Positions 1-11,063 of a stretch of 64,000 nucleotides of DNA are shown here, piece after piece; positions within the stretch are counted from its first letter, which is position 1; every line of letters starts with the position of its first letter. The stretch lies in the NCBI GenBank assembly GCA_019188255.1, contig JAETXT010000008.1, forward strand, positions 1,054,001-1,118,000, given 5' to 3'. A program made the translations under genes and the position numbers. Below the pieces are notes generated by a model, which was given only the letters and a program-made list of their open reading frames with translations, did no database searches and had not been told where the DNA came from. This DNA is from Verticillium longisporum (lineage: Eukaryota > Ascomycota > Sordariomycetes > Glomerellales > Plectosphaerellaceae).

Positions 1-1269
1 TTCTACTTCGTCCTCTGCACACTCCTCGTTTGCCTGCTTCTCGTCACCCCTGGCGACACAATCTATCAAGCCTACGAGAACAACCAATGGTACAATATCT
101 GGTTCGTCGCTGCCGCCCTCGTCGGTATCCTCATAATCGTCTCCTTCATATACGCGCTACGGCTGTACAATAATAAGACCATTCTTGCCTCAATACCGAA
201 GTCATGGGTTCCGATTGAAAAGGGAGATGTGCCCAAACAAGTGTTCGAGATGGTCACGGCAGCGTTGGACCGCAGCGCCATTATCCAGTTCGAGTCAAGG
301 CCGCGAATCATCCCCAAGGTCATGGACGATTCGCAGTCCGCAGTCTCAAACATGTCGGAGAAGCGCGAAGAGTGTACCAGACAGGAGCTCCAGCTGCTGA
401 AGCTGCGCAAGAGAGAGGAGGTCGAAGAGACGCTCGGGGTGTCTGTCGCGCCGCGACTGCCCGTCTGGGGCGAGATCGAGCATCGGGGATGGTCATCGCC
501 GGAATCTCTCGACCTCCCCGATTTGCAGTACAGCACTGTGTTGTCCGAGCTGCCGAACCTCATCGAGGCGAAAGCGCTCACGCTTGCGCCGCCGATTCCT
601 GAGTCCACAGCCGAGGCGCCCATGCTCGACCCTGATGCCATGGCTCTTCTTGAACGGCCCTACAACCTAGGTCTACGACAATACCTAAATCAACTCTCTG
701 AATTAGGCGTCTTATCAATGGACGCCACGACAGTCGAATTCCTCACCCTGTACGAATACGCGCGGTTCTCCAACCGCCCCTTGACTAATTCGCAGTTCCG
801 CGACACGATGCAACTCTTTGCGCAGCTCCTGCGCAGCATGAGGTTGTTCGATCCCTCGATTCTCGACCCTGAACAAGAACTTGACGAGGATGCGCGAGCC
901 TCCTCCGAGAGCGACATTGGGGATGATGGTCCTCCCATCACGAACCCCTCAACGCCACGAAGCATCTCGTCGCGCACCACGTCTAGCTCACGATTGCGTG
1001 TGAATTTGCCACCACGGAATTCTTCGGCCGCCACGTGGCACCAGTACCGCACCGCACCGTCCACGCTCCAGGCACGCTCGACGGGTGCACTTTCTCACTC
1101 GTCCAGTATGAGCAGCCTCGCGCAGAGGCGGCAGGTGCACCATTCGCCTTCCAACGCTAGTCTCCGTTCGAAGGTGTCACAAAGCTCTGGAGCGTCCGTC
1201 ATCCGTCTCGCGGGGAGGGCGGATGCTACGGACTTGCCGTACGTGTTGACCATGGTGGATTCGCGTTAA
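1..1269 (+). CDS. Dlt1-like membrane protein (defect at low temperature), 5'-truncated by window edge
   Basis: The frame is open from base 1 to a TAA at 1267-1269, giving the last 422 residues; the start lies outside the window. Two hydrophobic segments are visible near the start (FYFVLCTLLVCLLLV, then WFVAAALVGILIIVSFIYAL). They are followed by a cytosolic-type stretch (PKSWVPIEKGDVPKQVF) and later a Ser-rich low-complexity tail. Order and wording match the fungal Dlt1 family (two N-terminal membrane spans, a conserved cytoplasmic middle), whose yeast member is needed for growth in the cold; the molecular role is not established. The Ser/Thr-rich C-terminus after about base 900 is typical of filamentous-fungal members. 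No intron is needed in the visible part. Family assignment is from recall. Confidence 0.8.
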   Translation, partial: FYFVLCTLLVCLLLVTPGDTIYQAYENNQWYNIWFVAAALVGILIIVSFIYALRLYNNKTILASIPKSWVPIEKGDVPKQVFEMVTAALDRSAIIQFESRPRIIPKVMDDSQSAVSNMSEKREECTRQELQLLKLRKREEVEETLGVSVAPRLPVWGEIEHRGWSSPESLDLPDLQYSTVLSELPNLIEAKALTLAPPIPESTAEAPMLDPDAMALLERPYNLGLRQYLNQLSELGVLSMDATTVEFLTLYEYARFSNRPLTNSQFRDTMQLFAQLLRSMRLFDPSILDPEQELDEDARASSESDIGDDGPPITNPSTPRSISSRTTSSSRLRVNLPPRNSSAATWHQYRTAPSTLQARSTGALSHSSSMSSLAQRRQVHHSPSNASLRSKVSQSSGASVIRLAGRADATDLPYVLTMVDSR

Positions 1270-1660
1270 GTTCTACATGATTTGCTTCTACGCATTGCGA
1301 TGGCATGGCGTTTCGTGGTCCCACGGGAATTTTGTTTTTGTTTCATGAGTAGAAATCTAATGATAATTCGCATGTTCTTACTAAGCTGTGTATCGAGAAG
1401 GCTGTCTCATCCTTTCTGCGTCCTGTCAAGACACGCAGCCTGATAGCCATGTGCACTGATCAACCCCGCTCCTGGGTATATATAGTCATGCTGCTCGGCC
1501 TCAGTCCAAATCACGTCCCGCACATCCTTCAGCATGCTTTGCCGACGTGCTTGGGAACACAGTTGCAGATCAATTGGCTTTTGTTTCTCCTGTGGCGGGC
1601 CAAATCAGTCACTATCAACGAACATCGACTTCTTCTTTGCGACCACGAACAGATACAGCC
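1270..1660. other. intergenic
   Basis: This stretch is the 3' flank of the Dlt1-like gene plus the former 5' flank of the HET remnant. It contains a TATATATA-like motif near 1478 but no supported gene. Confidence 0.5.
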
Positions 1661-2200
1661 ATGAGGCTGATCAACGTCCAAAGCCTTGGCCTCGAATACT
1701 TGATGGGCCATCCGCCGCTTTATGCGATCCTATCTCACACTGAGGGAGAGGACGAGTTCGTCTTCGATGACTATCAGGAAGGTTTCCAAGCTCAGCAAGC
1801 TGCTCCTAAACCTGGCTTGCGTATGGTTCTAACAGCATGCCGGCGTGCTTCGCAGGACGGTTTCGGCTACGTCTGGGTCGACACCTGCGTCGTCGACAAA
1901 TCAAGCAGCGCCGAGCTGTCTGAAGCAATCAATTCCATGTTTCGGTGGTACTGACAAGCCGGCAGGTGCAACGTCGATTGGGAAGATGTGTGGACCGAGG
2001 AGAATAATACACTCCAAAACTTAGAAAGCGGCCGATGGTTCACAGCATTCCACAGCGAGGATATGAATATGTCCCTCAAGGCATTGAAGTCGATGTTTTA
2101 CTCGTGCCGTTTAGAGGAGAAAGTCGTGGCAAATCCAAAGCGAAGGGGTTGTGGCCGTCCTAGATTGCTGTCTATGCGAGCAGCGGCATTACAGAGGCGG
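1661..2200 (+). pseudogene. HET-domain (heterokaryon incompatibility) gene remnant
   Basis: From ATG at 1661 the frame opens with the classical start of fungal HET proteins: MRLINVQSLGLEY, then PPLYAILSHTEGEDEFVF, then GYVWVDTCVVDKSSSAEL and a match to the SINSMFRWY block. An in-frame TGA (1952-1954) follows RWY exactly where family members carry Arg, consistent with CGA to TGA. Past the stop the frame still reads WEDVW and GRWFT, the place of the RWFTRGWTLQELIAP block, and then loses similarity. Only the 5' half of a HET domain survives. HET proteins mediate non-self recognition and cell death in fungi; this copy cannot make the full domain. The related but functional source copy is not in the window. 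Confidence 0.8.
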
Positions 2201-4630
2201 CATACTACTTGAGAAGTTGCCTTTGTGCATCGCTACAGCTAATGTGTATATGCGCACTACAGTGGGTGCATTTGCAGACGTCCTTCCTGGTTGCTTAGGG
2301 GTTGTCAGTCCTGCAGGGGTTTTTAGAGAGATACGCCCGTGGGGAAGTGCGGTAAGTTTCTTTCCCATTGGAGAGAGGAAACCCGGGACTCCCGTCCCTG
2401 TCTCTAAGAAAAGCCATGAGTGTTCAGGAAAATTGAACGATTTGTCACGATATCTGTATCTCCGTCATTCGACACTATGAAGATGAGGAGGTTGCGAAAC
2501 AATTAGGTCAGTCTCCGTCTTTACAAACCTCGCCCTTCGAGCAGTCTAGTGAAAAGTTCTTAGTATAATCAGACATTGAAAGGAAACAGAGTACGCGTAT
2601 CTTACTGTCGGATACTAATGCATCCCTCTCAAATATGGTTCAGAAATTGGAAAGCAATGATCTTTATATCGACTCGCGGCCGCTCACCATCGCCGTCGAA
2701 GGACAACCTCCTTACCCGCTCAAGTCCACATATCCGGCACAAAGAGCAACTAATTTAATGAGCCATGCGCTCATCAAAGTCCCTTTAGCGCAGGGGTTAC
2801 AATATTGGAAGGAAACAATTGCTTGAACGAGACAAGTGAGGAATATTCGGCTAGGCTACGTGTTTGTGGCGTACTTCGAGCGGCAAATGGGACAGACTTT
2901 CTTCGTCACATGGAGCCACTGCTATCCGATGGTTTCCGACGACATGGCAGTCCTTGATCGCTGGAGTTGCGCCATCGCCGATTGCCAGGGCCTCACTGGC
3001 ATGAGCTCACTGACAGCGGCTGGATTACCGCCAGGCGGGTCGGTGCGCAATTCCCACCACATGAGCGATACCTTGGGTCATTACATGCAAAATCTTGACG
3101 CGCTGGGCGACTGTTTCTCCGTGATGAGCCAAAATCCTGAGTTGATGGTATGGGCTGAGTTCAAATTGGTGGAGTCTTTGGGAATGCAAGAAATCGAACT
3201 GCATACAGGAGAGATCTCAAACCCCCTTTGGACGGCCTTGGAGTTGTCGCCCAGTCTTGAGGCCTCTACAGGCTGAAAGAGGCCGGCCTATCAAGGAATT
3301 CCGGGATGCCGTTCGGGGGCACAAGTGCTAGTCAGTCGAGAGGTCCGATGAGAAGACTGAGGTGCGCAGTACTCGATCGCAGACTCACGCGGTGGACAGT
3401 AGTACTGTCCAACGCCGGTCGAGGGGCAACACGAAGCGGCACGAATGTTGCGCGCGGAAGATTTTGGGTGCGATCCGTGTATTTTTGCAGAGATACCATG
3501 GAATATGAAAGGCTTCGAATTTTGGTTCTGAAAATTGTGAAATGACGTGTATCGTGGCGAGATTCTGTAGTTCGTAACGATGCTTCATGGCCTCCTTCTG
3601 CTGGTGTATCCATTCTTGTGCCAGCTCGTATTTTTTCTTCCCCCCCCCGGCCCTGAATATATAATATAGAAAGCTTTACTTTTGAATATTGCGGTCGTGG
3701 AGCAAAACCGACGAAAAGAGGATTTTCGCGCCCGCTCGGGGAACAGAGGTGTTCGGTATCAGGTCGTCAATTATGATCGAGCACTGGCTTGGACAACGAT
3801 AAGAGCTGAGCTTGACAGGCTGCCCTCTGTTGTAAATGATGTCGTGGGGCCGTTTGGGTCAGGTCTGAATAGTGCGCCCTTTGGTATTCTTCCGCGGGCG
3901 AGCGTGCTGCTACTGCGAAGATGGGCGTGAGAACGGGCTTCGTGCGATCCCGAGAGAGTCTGGATTCACTGTAGACATGGTGTAGCACGTTGGCGAGGGA
4001 CGTGGGCTACTTATGCGCCCCTGGACGTCTGGGAGGTTGTGATGGGGTGTAAGACCGACCCACTAGCTTTGTTGCCTCGTCGGGGGTCTTTGCCGATTGG
4101 GCGATGGGTAGGCGGGTAATGTGTGATGGTGGGTGGCGGCATTGCAGCACACTCCCGGCGGGCCCTGGCTGGTGAGGTCATTGCGCTGGCACTGGTGTGA
4201 GGACATGGCAAGCTGCCGGCGGGGGGCTGCCGCGGGGGGGCCAGGCCGCTGAAGGAAGCCTTTGTTACCCCAGATCTTAGTGTACCCCTAAGTCCGTGCT
4301 GTCGTTAATTTGGACCCGAACCCTTGGGCTTCGAGGATTTGTCGTGCATTGCGCCGCTGTCAATTTGCGCATTTAAGTGTCCAGGCTGTCTCTTCACGCG
4401 CCACAATCCATCAGCATGGTTTCTCGTCAAACGGTATGCCTTCACCAACGTCCAATTTCGTCGTTGGTCTCTGCCTTCACCAATGTCCAATTTCGTCGTT
4501 GGTCTCTGTCATGCCCACAGGCAACGCGCGGAGCTGGGAGGGGGAGGGGTGGCTGTGGAAGGGGTTGAGGACATGTGCCTTAGGTAAGGTATCTGAGTTG
4601 GTAGTGGCATGTATCACCATGGATCATGTT
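2201..4630. other. gene-poor region, possible further gene debris
   Basis: No convincing gene was found. A 146-codon open stretch (2836-3276, +) begins at a GTG and carries no motif I recognise. It may be leftover coding sequence of the decayed HET gene or of a neighbour. A C-run (3639-3650) and AT-rich patch near 3660 mark non-coding sequence. The rest is unremarkable except for the tandem duplication at 4438-4507. Confidence 0.3.
4438..4507. repeat. 35-bp tandem duplication
   Basis: Two adjacent 35-bp units (4438-4472 and 4473-4507) differ at one base (CAACG versus CAATG). Each begins GCCTTCACCAA and ends GTTGGTCTCT. It lies in non-coding DNA upstream of the small spliced ORF; no function is implied. 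Confidence 0.9.
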
Positions 4631-4966
4631 TCAATCGACAGTCATACGAATGAGAACACAAGAACGGAAGCGATTCAGTACCTGAGGATTGGCCAACACG
4701 CCCTGAGCTGATGAGTCTTGTAGCATGCACGACGTAATGTTCCAGGGCCCAGCAGGGTCCTGAAGGAAGGCGGTAACACGTTGTTGTCTGCGCTGTGCAT
4801 CCGCCTGGCGTTCGACCTCTGTAAGCGTGCGAGGTGTATCCCTAAAGTACAAGGCTTGATAAGTAGCCTCAATGAAGATGTGTTTGCATAAATACGCAGA
4901 CTCCGTTAGAAGGACGAACGGAGACACTCACCCGTTGAACTGGGCTCGATCTGTTGGAGTGTCCAT
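4631..4966 (-). CDS. small spliced hypothetical ORF (81 aa)
   Basis: ATG at 4966-4964 starts a 35-nt exon (4932-4966, MDTPTDRAQFN) with a consensus donor GTGAGT. A 90-nt intron ends in CTTTAG at 4842. The second exon (4631-4841) keeps the frame as GDTPRTLTEVERQADAQRRQ followed by RVTAFLQDPAGPWNITSCML and ends at a stop. The polar helical composition of exon 2 and the clean donor/acceptor are the only support. Another intron may start at the GTACTG after NPQ. I recognise no family. It could be a real lineage-specific gene or a chance ORF. Confidence 0.33.
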
Positions 4967-6173
4967 TTTCGTATCGTCAACAGTCGTGGGATGAGCTGTG
5001 TGGGAGTTGATCATCAAAGTTGTCGGATACCTTATCATGTGATGTCGATTCATCGGGTTGCGCTCCCTGTCCAGGGAGCTTCCGATGGGTAGGTAAACAA
5101 GTGCGCTTGGATCCTACCGCAATAAGAGAAGTACGCAAGATATAGGGCGGGTTGATTATTTTTATACAGGTACAGAATCTGGCACCGTGAGACCCTCTGC
5201 CGACGGTACTCCTTCCAAAACGTCAGATGCATGGTCTGTCTCAGCGGCTGCCTTGATAACTTGAGCCGCAATACGCAAGGCAAACAAAAAGGGTTCGCAC
5301 GAAAAAGGGTTCGCAACAATGCATACCCGAAATTTAGGTATCTGGCGTGGTCCCACCTCGTTAGCTTACCATTTTCTCTCCTAATCAGTTCCCACTCACC
5401 GCTCAACCCCGATGTCCACGTCTCAAAGCAAATCGGTAGCTACAGAGTTCTGACTCTCAGCTGACGCGTAAGGGCACCTCGGCATAGGCTGCTGACTTCT
5501 TAGTTCTCGCTTCACTCATGGACACACACGTTTTCCGGTTATCTAGATTCCTCAAGGTAGGTAGCAGGCAAGTGCAGCCAAGATTCAGTGTCAGAGAACT
5601 AGGAGCCAATTCTCAGTCATTCGAAGCACCGACAATCAATATATGTATAGGTTCGAAGTTTATTCCATCTATGTAGGTTCTTGACTGGAATTACCACGGG
5701 CTGTGCCCAGTACAAAGCAGCCGACTGTCCAACCCGCCCAAACATGGGCAAGCTGCGGCCTAGCAGCTGATGTACTGATGATGAACCTATGTGTGGCCAG
5801 CAGGGCTTTTTCGCGGAGGCGACCGGACGCCTGCCCCTTAGGGGTAGATTTCGCCACTTTGAAAGTACGTTGCCTCGAGATGAATGATCCGAGGTCCCAC
5901 CCTCTGAGATACTCAGGAACTTGCTGCCATAAGGTTGGCTCCTCGGAGCGATAGTGATCTCCCTGCATCCCTCTCTCTCGTCTTCTATTTTCTGGGGGGG
6001 GGGATGGTTGTCTCTCCCCGAATCCAGTCGGGCGAGCCTGTTCCACACAAATGCAGGCGACATCAGGACTCACCCAGGGCTCACCCATGCACCCCGCTAG
6101 GGTCACGCATGGCGCACAAGGGTTGATCTTGCTGTGCTGCTGATAGCCGAAATCTCCGATCCGAACTCGGTAG
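4967..6173. other. intergenic, no supported gene
   Basis: Several open frames of 60-180 codons exist on both strands but none has recognisable motifs. The longest (minus, ending near 5669) runs into the TG...CA element at 6179, so it is probably chance. A short imperfect duplication (AAAAAGGGTTCGCA twice) sits at about 5287-5312, and a run of ten G occurs near 5994-6003. Confidence 0.4.
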
Positions 6174-6178
6174 CTACC

Positions 6179-6384
6179 TGTCAGGAGGCCCCTGCGGAGG
6201 CCACGGAACACGGGGCTGGTCGAGGGGCTATGGACTTCGGGAACGCGTGTACAAGGGTTGCGGAGGGCCCTCCTAGCTGCGGAGGGCCAGAATTCATATG
6301 TGTTCTACCCCCATACCTATTATTTATTGTCTGCGGACCTTGTGCGGAAGACCTCTTTACTCTGCTCAAACTCACGCTCTGACA
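6179..6384. mobile_element. solo-LTR-like element, copy 1 (206 bp)
   Basis: The element begins TGTCAGGAGGCCCC and ends CTGACA, so its ends form a 6-bp inverted repeat with LTR-type TG...CA termini. It is flanked by a perfect 5-bp direct repeat CTACC (6174-6178 and 6385-6389). A second diverged copy in the same orientation lies at 7224-7426 with a different 5-bp duplication, so each was an independent insertion. TG...CA ends plus a 5-bp duplication are the signature of LTR retrotransposon integration, so a solo LTR left by recombination is the simplest reading. A small non-autonomous DNA element is the alternative. No coding capacity. Confidence 0.8.
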
Positions 6385-6389
6385 CTACC

Positions 6390-7218
6390 TTACCGTAAAT
6401 ACCTGTCTTACCTGAAGGTACCTAGGTACAAAGGCAAAGTAGGTTAAGTGAGATAAGTGAAGGAAATAAATAGGGAGGGGCCTGACTTCACACTCTCAGA
6501 GAACTACCTGCGTGGGCAGCTATGCGTTTTATAGGTACCTACGTGCTTTCATACAGTACATCACTCTTTTGTATCTTTGGGTTCATGGTGCTGTGTGCAT
6601 GGCCCACGCAAGGCCCAACGTTGTCAATAGTTTTACATGAGTACGTTAGAAAATACACTTTATGAGCCTCTAAGTAAATGTTCAGCTACATAGACTCAAT
6701 CTCGTTCGCTCGCATCTCCCAAGTCAAGTTGGCTGTACTGAAGCGCTCTCCTTCACCATCTTACACCTTCACAGTAAACGACATCATGCCTTGGACAATC
6801 GAGGGCCTGCGCGCCCGTGTTGAGTTGATCTACCTTGACGCTGTACTGTCATTTGTGCGCAACAAGCGCATCAACAAGTCCCAGAGAAGTACCGAGAGGG
6901 TCAGCGACCTTCAAGCAAGCGACCTTAGAGCTCTTCATTCGGATCGTAACCTTCAACTCAAGCTGCAGGTGGCCGTCAACACTAGAAGCTGATCACGACA
7001 TTGCCTTCTGATGAGCCCGACGTGGTGAACGGGCCACGATGCCGCCGCGTCGCGGAGATGCCTTCCAGTAGGTACATGACATGTGACGACAGGAACCAAA
7101 ATGCTCGGAATGCTAGCTTTAAGTCCACTGTTTCTCGGCATTAGACGACTAGCAAAAAGAGCCATCGGACACAGACTCGGAGTTCTACGACAAGCACCGT
7201 ATCGTAAGAGAGTCGTGG
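6390..7218. other. intergenic between the two LTR-like copies
   Basis: AT-rich DNA with several GGTACCTA-type motifs (around 6416-6430 and 6534-6541). A 104-codon open frame (6678-6992, +, starting MFSYIDSISFARISQVKLAV) has no recognisable motif. Since both flanking elements have their own target duplications, this is ordinary host DNA rather than the inside of one element. Confidence 0.4.
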
Positions 7219-7223
7219 AAACT

Positions 7224-7426
7224 TGTCAGGAGGCCCCTGCGGAGCCACGTGATAGGGGCTAGTCAGGGGCTAAGGACTACGAGAACGTAAATATAAGAGC
7301 TACGGAGGGCCCCCCTAGTTGCAGAGGGCTAGAATTCAGATATATTCCGACCCCCTACCTATATTCTATTGCCTGCGGACCACGTGTGGAAGACCTCTTC
7401 GCTCTGCTCCAAACCACGCACTGACA
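7224..7426. mobile_element. solo-LTR-like element, copy 2 (203 bp)
   Basis: This is a diverged copy of 6179-6384. It starts TGTCAGGAGGCCCCTGCGGA and ends CACTGACA, and shares the GGAGGGCC, CTAGAATTCA, GCCTGCGGACC and GAAGACCTCTT blocks. It is flanked by a perfect 5-bp repeat AAACT (7219-7223 and 7427-7431). Many differences from copy 1 are transitions, as expected after RIP or age. Confidence 0.82.
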
Positions 7427-7431
7427 AAACT

Positions 7432-8092
7432 GCTCGAAATCAGTTCGAAGAACTCGGACTGACAAGATCCTGAACTGCCTGAAAAGGCATTTAGTTTTGC
7501 GAACCTTGGTGATCTAATATTCTCTTCTCATTGGCTTCTTAGTCCACATATACTAGTCTAGTTCTTGAATTTCTTCATTGAGGCTGTGGATGACGCTGGC
7601 TCCGTTCCGAGGTCGTTCCTTCGAGCGGCCGAGGTCGTACTGGCTGGCATTGGGTCCTTGACGGTCTTGGGAGATCCTTTCCGAGGTAGAAAATGTGGAG
7701 CACGAAGATATCCACGACAGCATGAAGCAACCATCCCATCACTCATGAATTCATATACATCAGAGACAGAGAAGAGACCCAAGGCAGCATTTACTAGTTG
7801 AACAGCTGCCAGGCCAGCGAACTGATGAGAAGGAGACGTGAGCTTCCCTCAAGGTTCCATGCTGGGACCGAAAACGGACGGACACTATTGTCCTACACCT
7901 GAAGCAGAGCCGTATAAAGTCAAAACTTGATTCGACGACTTGTTTCACTCAAGAAGTCCGAGAATTGTCGGCAAGGCAAGCTTAGTCACTGGGACACCGT
8001 TTTTACGCAGAAGGTCAAGATCCCCAGAATTACGGCCATTAATATCTTGAGGTTGACATGAGGTATGCAAGTACGATCCCAAAACAATCGTA
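7432..8092. other. intergenic, 3' flank of the disrupted kinase gene
   Basis: No supported gene. Short open frames occur on both strands without motifs. The kinase gene stop (TGA, minus) is at 8093, so its former 3' UTR must lie in the right part of this stretch. Confidence 0.4.
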
Positions 8093-9010
8093 CTAGGGCG
8101 AGCCGCGCTCTTGTATCTCACGCATCCAGGGATCCTCCAGAATTTCGGTAGGCGAAGGTCTCTTCGTGGGGTCATACTGGAGAATCCGTCGGATGAGTGC
8201 CTTCACTTGACGGGCTTCCTCCTCATCAATTTCCGGGCCCGCCTGATCGAACAAGTCCTCCATGGATGTCTGCTGCAATAGAAGCGGCTGTTCCCCTTGC
8301 GGTACTCCCCCGAGCTGACAATTGTAGAGCTTCCTTTCCGGTGTAAAGTACCACGAAGAAGTTTTCCACTGTTTGAAGAGCTCATCAGGAAGGGGGCCGA
8401 GCCTTTCGGTAAGTGCAAGAATATGATCGTCATCTTCAAAGTCTGATCCTGGAATGCAGAAGAGGGGCTGTCCGGTAACCAGCTCAAAGATAAGGCAGCC
8501 GAAACTCCAAACGTCAAGGGTATTGTTGCGTCCATCGCCAAGTATCAACTCGGGAGCTCGGAGGCCCAGCGGAACAAGAGGCTTTTTTGGCGGATTCGTA
8601 AAGAAATATGCTGTCAAGCGTGAATGAGCTTCTGTAAAGCGATGAGAAAGAGACGGAAATGAAAGCTGTTACTGACCTCCACCCATGTCGGATAATTTGA
8701 TCGTGAAGCCTTCGGCATAGGAGGTGAAGCGGACTAGTGGCTGCCCAACGCAAAGATAACGAGGCGCCCACTTGTCTTGTTTACCATCTAATCTCCGTAT
8801 CGTATCCGAAACCGACATGGCTTGTACATCTTGCTTTTGACAGAGCACATCCTCGGGCTCCGAATCGATGTTATTGAGAGCAAAGAGCATGTTTCCCGGC
8901 TGGAAGTCTCCATGAGCGATGCCGTTACCGTGAAGGAACTCCAAGCCCTATAGAGACTATTTGAGGATACTCCTGGCCATCTATAGTGGATATCGGACTT
9001 TCATACCCTA

Positions 9011-9018
9011 CTTGCGAG
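9011..9018. repeat. left target-site duplication of the hAT-like element (CTTGCGAG)
   Basis: The 8-bp sequence CTTGCGAG immediately precedes the element start CAGTGCTG. The identical, same-orientation copy follows the other end at 19668-19675. Collapsing one copy restores the kinase reading frame around FNPRK. Confidence 0.93.
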
Positions 9019-9041
9019 CAGTGCTGTACCCCGACCAAATA
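9019..9041 (+). repeat. left terminal inverted repeat of the hAT-like element
   Basis: CAGTGCTGTACCCCGACC then AAATA. It pairs with 19645-19667 in inverted orientation, with mismatches at positions 5, 6, 9 and 17. Similarity resumes after a small indel with AAGTCAAAT versus AAGTTAAAT. Confidence 0.88.
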
Positions 9042-9060
9042 AGTCAAATATAGGTATTGG

Positions 9061-9108
9061 ATTTAGTTATTTAGTCCGCTAAATTTAATAGATTTAGTTA
9101 TTTAGTCC
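9061..9108. repeat. subterminal direct repeats inside the hAT-like element
   Basis: The 17-bp motif ATTTAGTTATTTAGTCC occurs at 9061-9077 and 9092-9108, 31 bp apart and 42 bp inside the left end. Short subterminal repeats are common transposase-binding sites in hAT elements; that role is inferred here. Confidence 0.7.
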
Positions 9109-10774
9109 TATTTATAAATATCTAATTTATTTAGTTAATAATAAAGCTATTATAATAGTTATTAGCCTATTTAAGACCTAGATTCTATAGTATTAAGACG
9201 ATTCGCTATTATCGAGCCTTAATATAACCCTCCTAGCTAAATTGCTCCTCGACGAAGCTAGTTATTAAGGTATTAAAGCTCTTCTAGTATATCTAAAGCT
9301 ATTCTTAACCTCTACGATATTAGAGTTAGCTTCGAGAAGCTAAATGCCCTCTTATAATCTACCGATATTATAGGTATTATTAAGATATTAAGAGCGAACT
9401 TACTAATAATAGGATATACTTCTTAATAGCTTAATTACTAAGTAATAGAGTCCTTAATAGTAGAATCCTATAAGAGATTAAGGCTAAGATATTTATTAAG
9501 CTTAGAATTAGGTACTAGAACTCTCTAACGTTTACTCTATATTTAATTATTAAAGCTTATCGGGGGCATTATAGGCTAAAGGTCCTATAGCTATTTAAAG
9601 CTACCTTAGCTATAATCTCTTTAAAGATTCGAGGAGGATATAGAAGGAGAGTAATATTAGCGCTTTTATTATTAATAAAGGCCCTATTATATATAATAAA
9701 GCTATATAAGCTATTCTAGGCTTAATTACTATATTTAAAGCTATTAATACTTAAGGCTAGAATAGAGGATTATAATAGCTATATAGAGAGGGGACTCCTT
9801 AAGCTTTATATAATATTAATTTAACTTCTATTATATATTAATAATAAATAGATAGAAATAATAATATAAATCTTTAATAAAGGCCTTAAAGTATTATAAT
9901 ATATTTATATATTTATTATAGATATACTCTAGAAGTATTTAATTAATTAAAAGTAATATAAATTATTTATTTTATTAATATTATATTTATTTATAAATAT
10001 TTAAAGAGGCCTATCTTTCCTATTATTAATTATTACTATTCGGATTATTAAAAAACGCTTTCTATTCCTCTATCCTCTCTAGGATATACTCTATTCTAAT
10101 AAGAACCTCTTAAAGGGTATTATAGCTCTTATCTTTATTCTATCTTTATATTTATATTATTTATTAATAGAGGGGCTCGAAGGTAATATAAAGCTCTATT
10201 AAAAGGTATTAATCTTTAGGGAAGAGGTAATCTTTAATAGGAATTTATTTATAGGGGTCGATTTTATATATATTTCTAATTAAGAAGCTTTAAATATTAT
10301 TCTTCTTTTTTAGAATTTAATTAAATATTAAATATATTAAATTCTATTAAGTTTTATTATTTAATAATAATTAAAGCTGTATTATTATTTATTAATAGAG
10401 GAGGAATTCTTAATTTTAAGCTTCTTTTATTATAATATATTAGAAGTATTTACTTTATTATAGAAAAGATCTTATTTATTTAATAATATTATAAAGCTTT
10501 CCTATTAAGCCCTTCTTCTATTAGAGGTATAGGATATTATTAGGATTATTACTATCCTTAAGAGATTAAAACTCCTATTTAAACGTTTTACTCTCTTTAT
10601 TATAGAGGAATATATAATTAATAAAATTAAATATATAATTATAGTATTATAATTAGTATTTAATAGTATTTTCTTTATATAATTTAGGATAAAGAATATA
10701 TAAAAGCTTATAAATATAAATATTATTTATTAAAGTATTATTAAAGATTAAAATATTAATAAAATTAACGATAT

Positions 10775-11063
10775 TATTAAGAGGGCTTCACTGCTTATAT
10801 GAACCCTGATTCATTACTTTGGCTATGCCTGAGAGCTCTGAATCGGTAGGGTAGGTAATATAAGGGTTGTAATTATTAATGATTCTATCTCTCTAAATCA
10901 CCGCTACCTATATAAATCAGATATACCTATCTAATTCACCGATTACGTAAGCTATGAATTACGTGCTCCTGAGAGCTATGAATCCTAGCCCCGGTAATTA
11001 CTATATCGGTGAATCCTATATAGTAATCACCGACCTAGGTAATCCCCTAATATTAGTTTAATA
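10775..11063 (-). repeat. Copia LTR, left copy (3' LTR relative to pol)
   Basis: This 289-bp copy is aligned end to end with 18023-18311 and is less mutated: it keeps GCTTCACTGC, ATATGAACC and CTATGCCTGAGAG, where the right copy reads GCTTTATTGC, ATATAAACC and CTATACCTAAGAG. Almost all differences noted are C to T or G to A, mainly in CpA/TpG contexts. The GGTAGGGTAGGTAATATAAG block is identical in both copies. Confidence 0.92.

Noticed and set aside
5669..6211. 180-codon open frame on the minus strand
   Set aside because: No motif, and it begins inside the 206-bp LTR-like element; probably chance.
6179..7426. One small LTR element (TRIM) with both 205-bp copies as its LTRs
   Set aside because: Each copy has its own different perfect 5-bp duplication, which fits two separate insertions, not one element.
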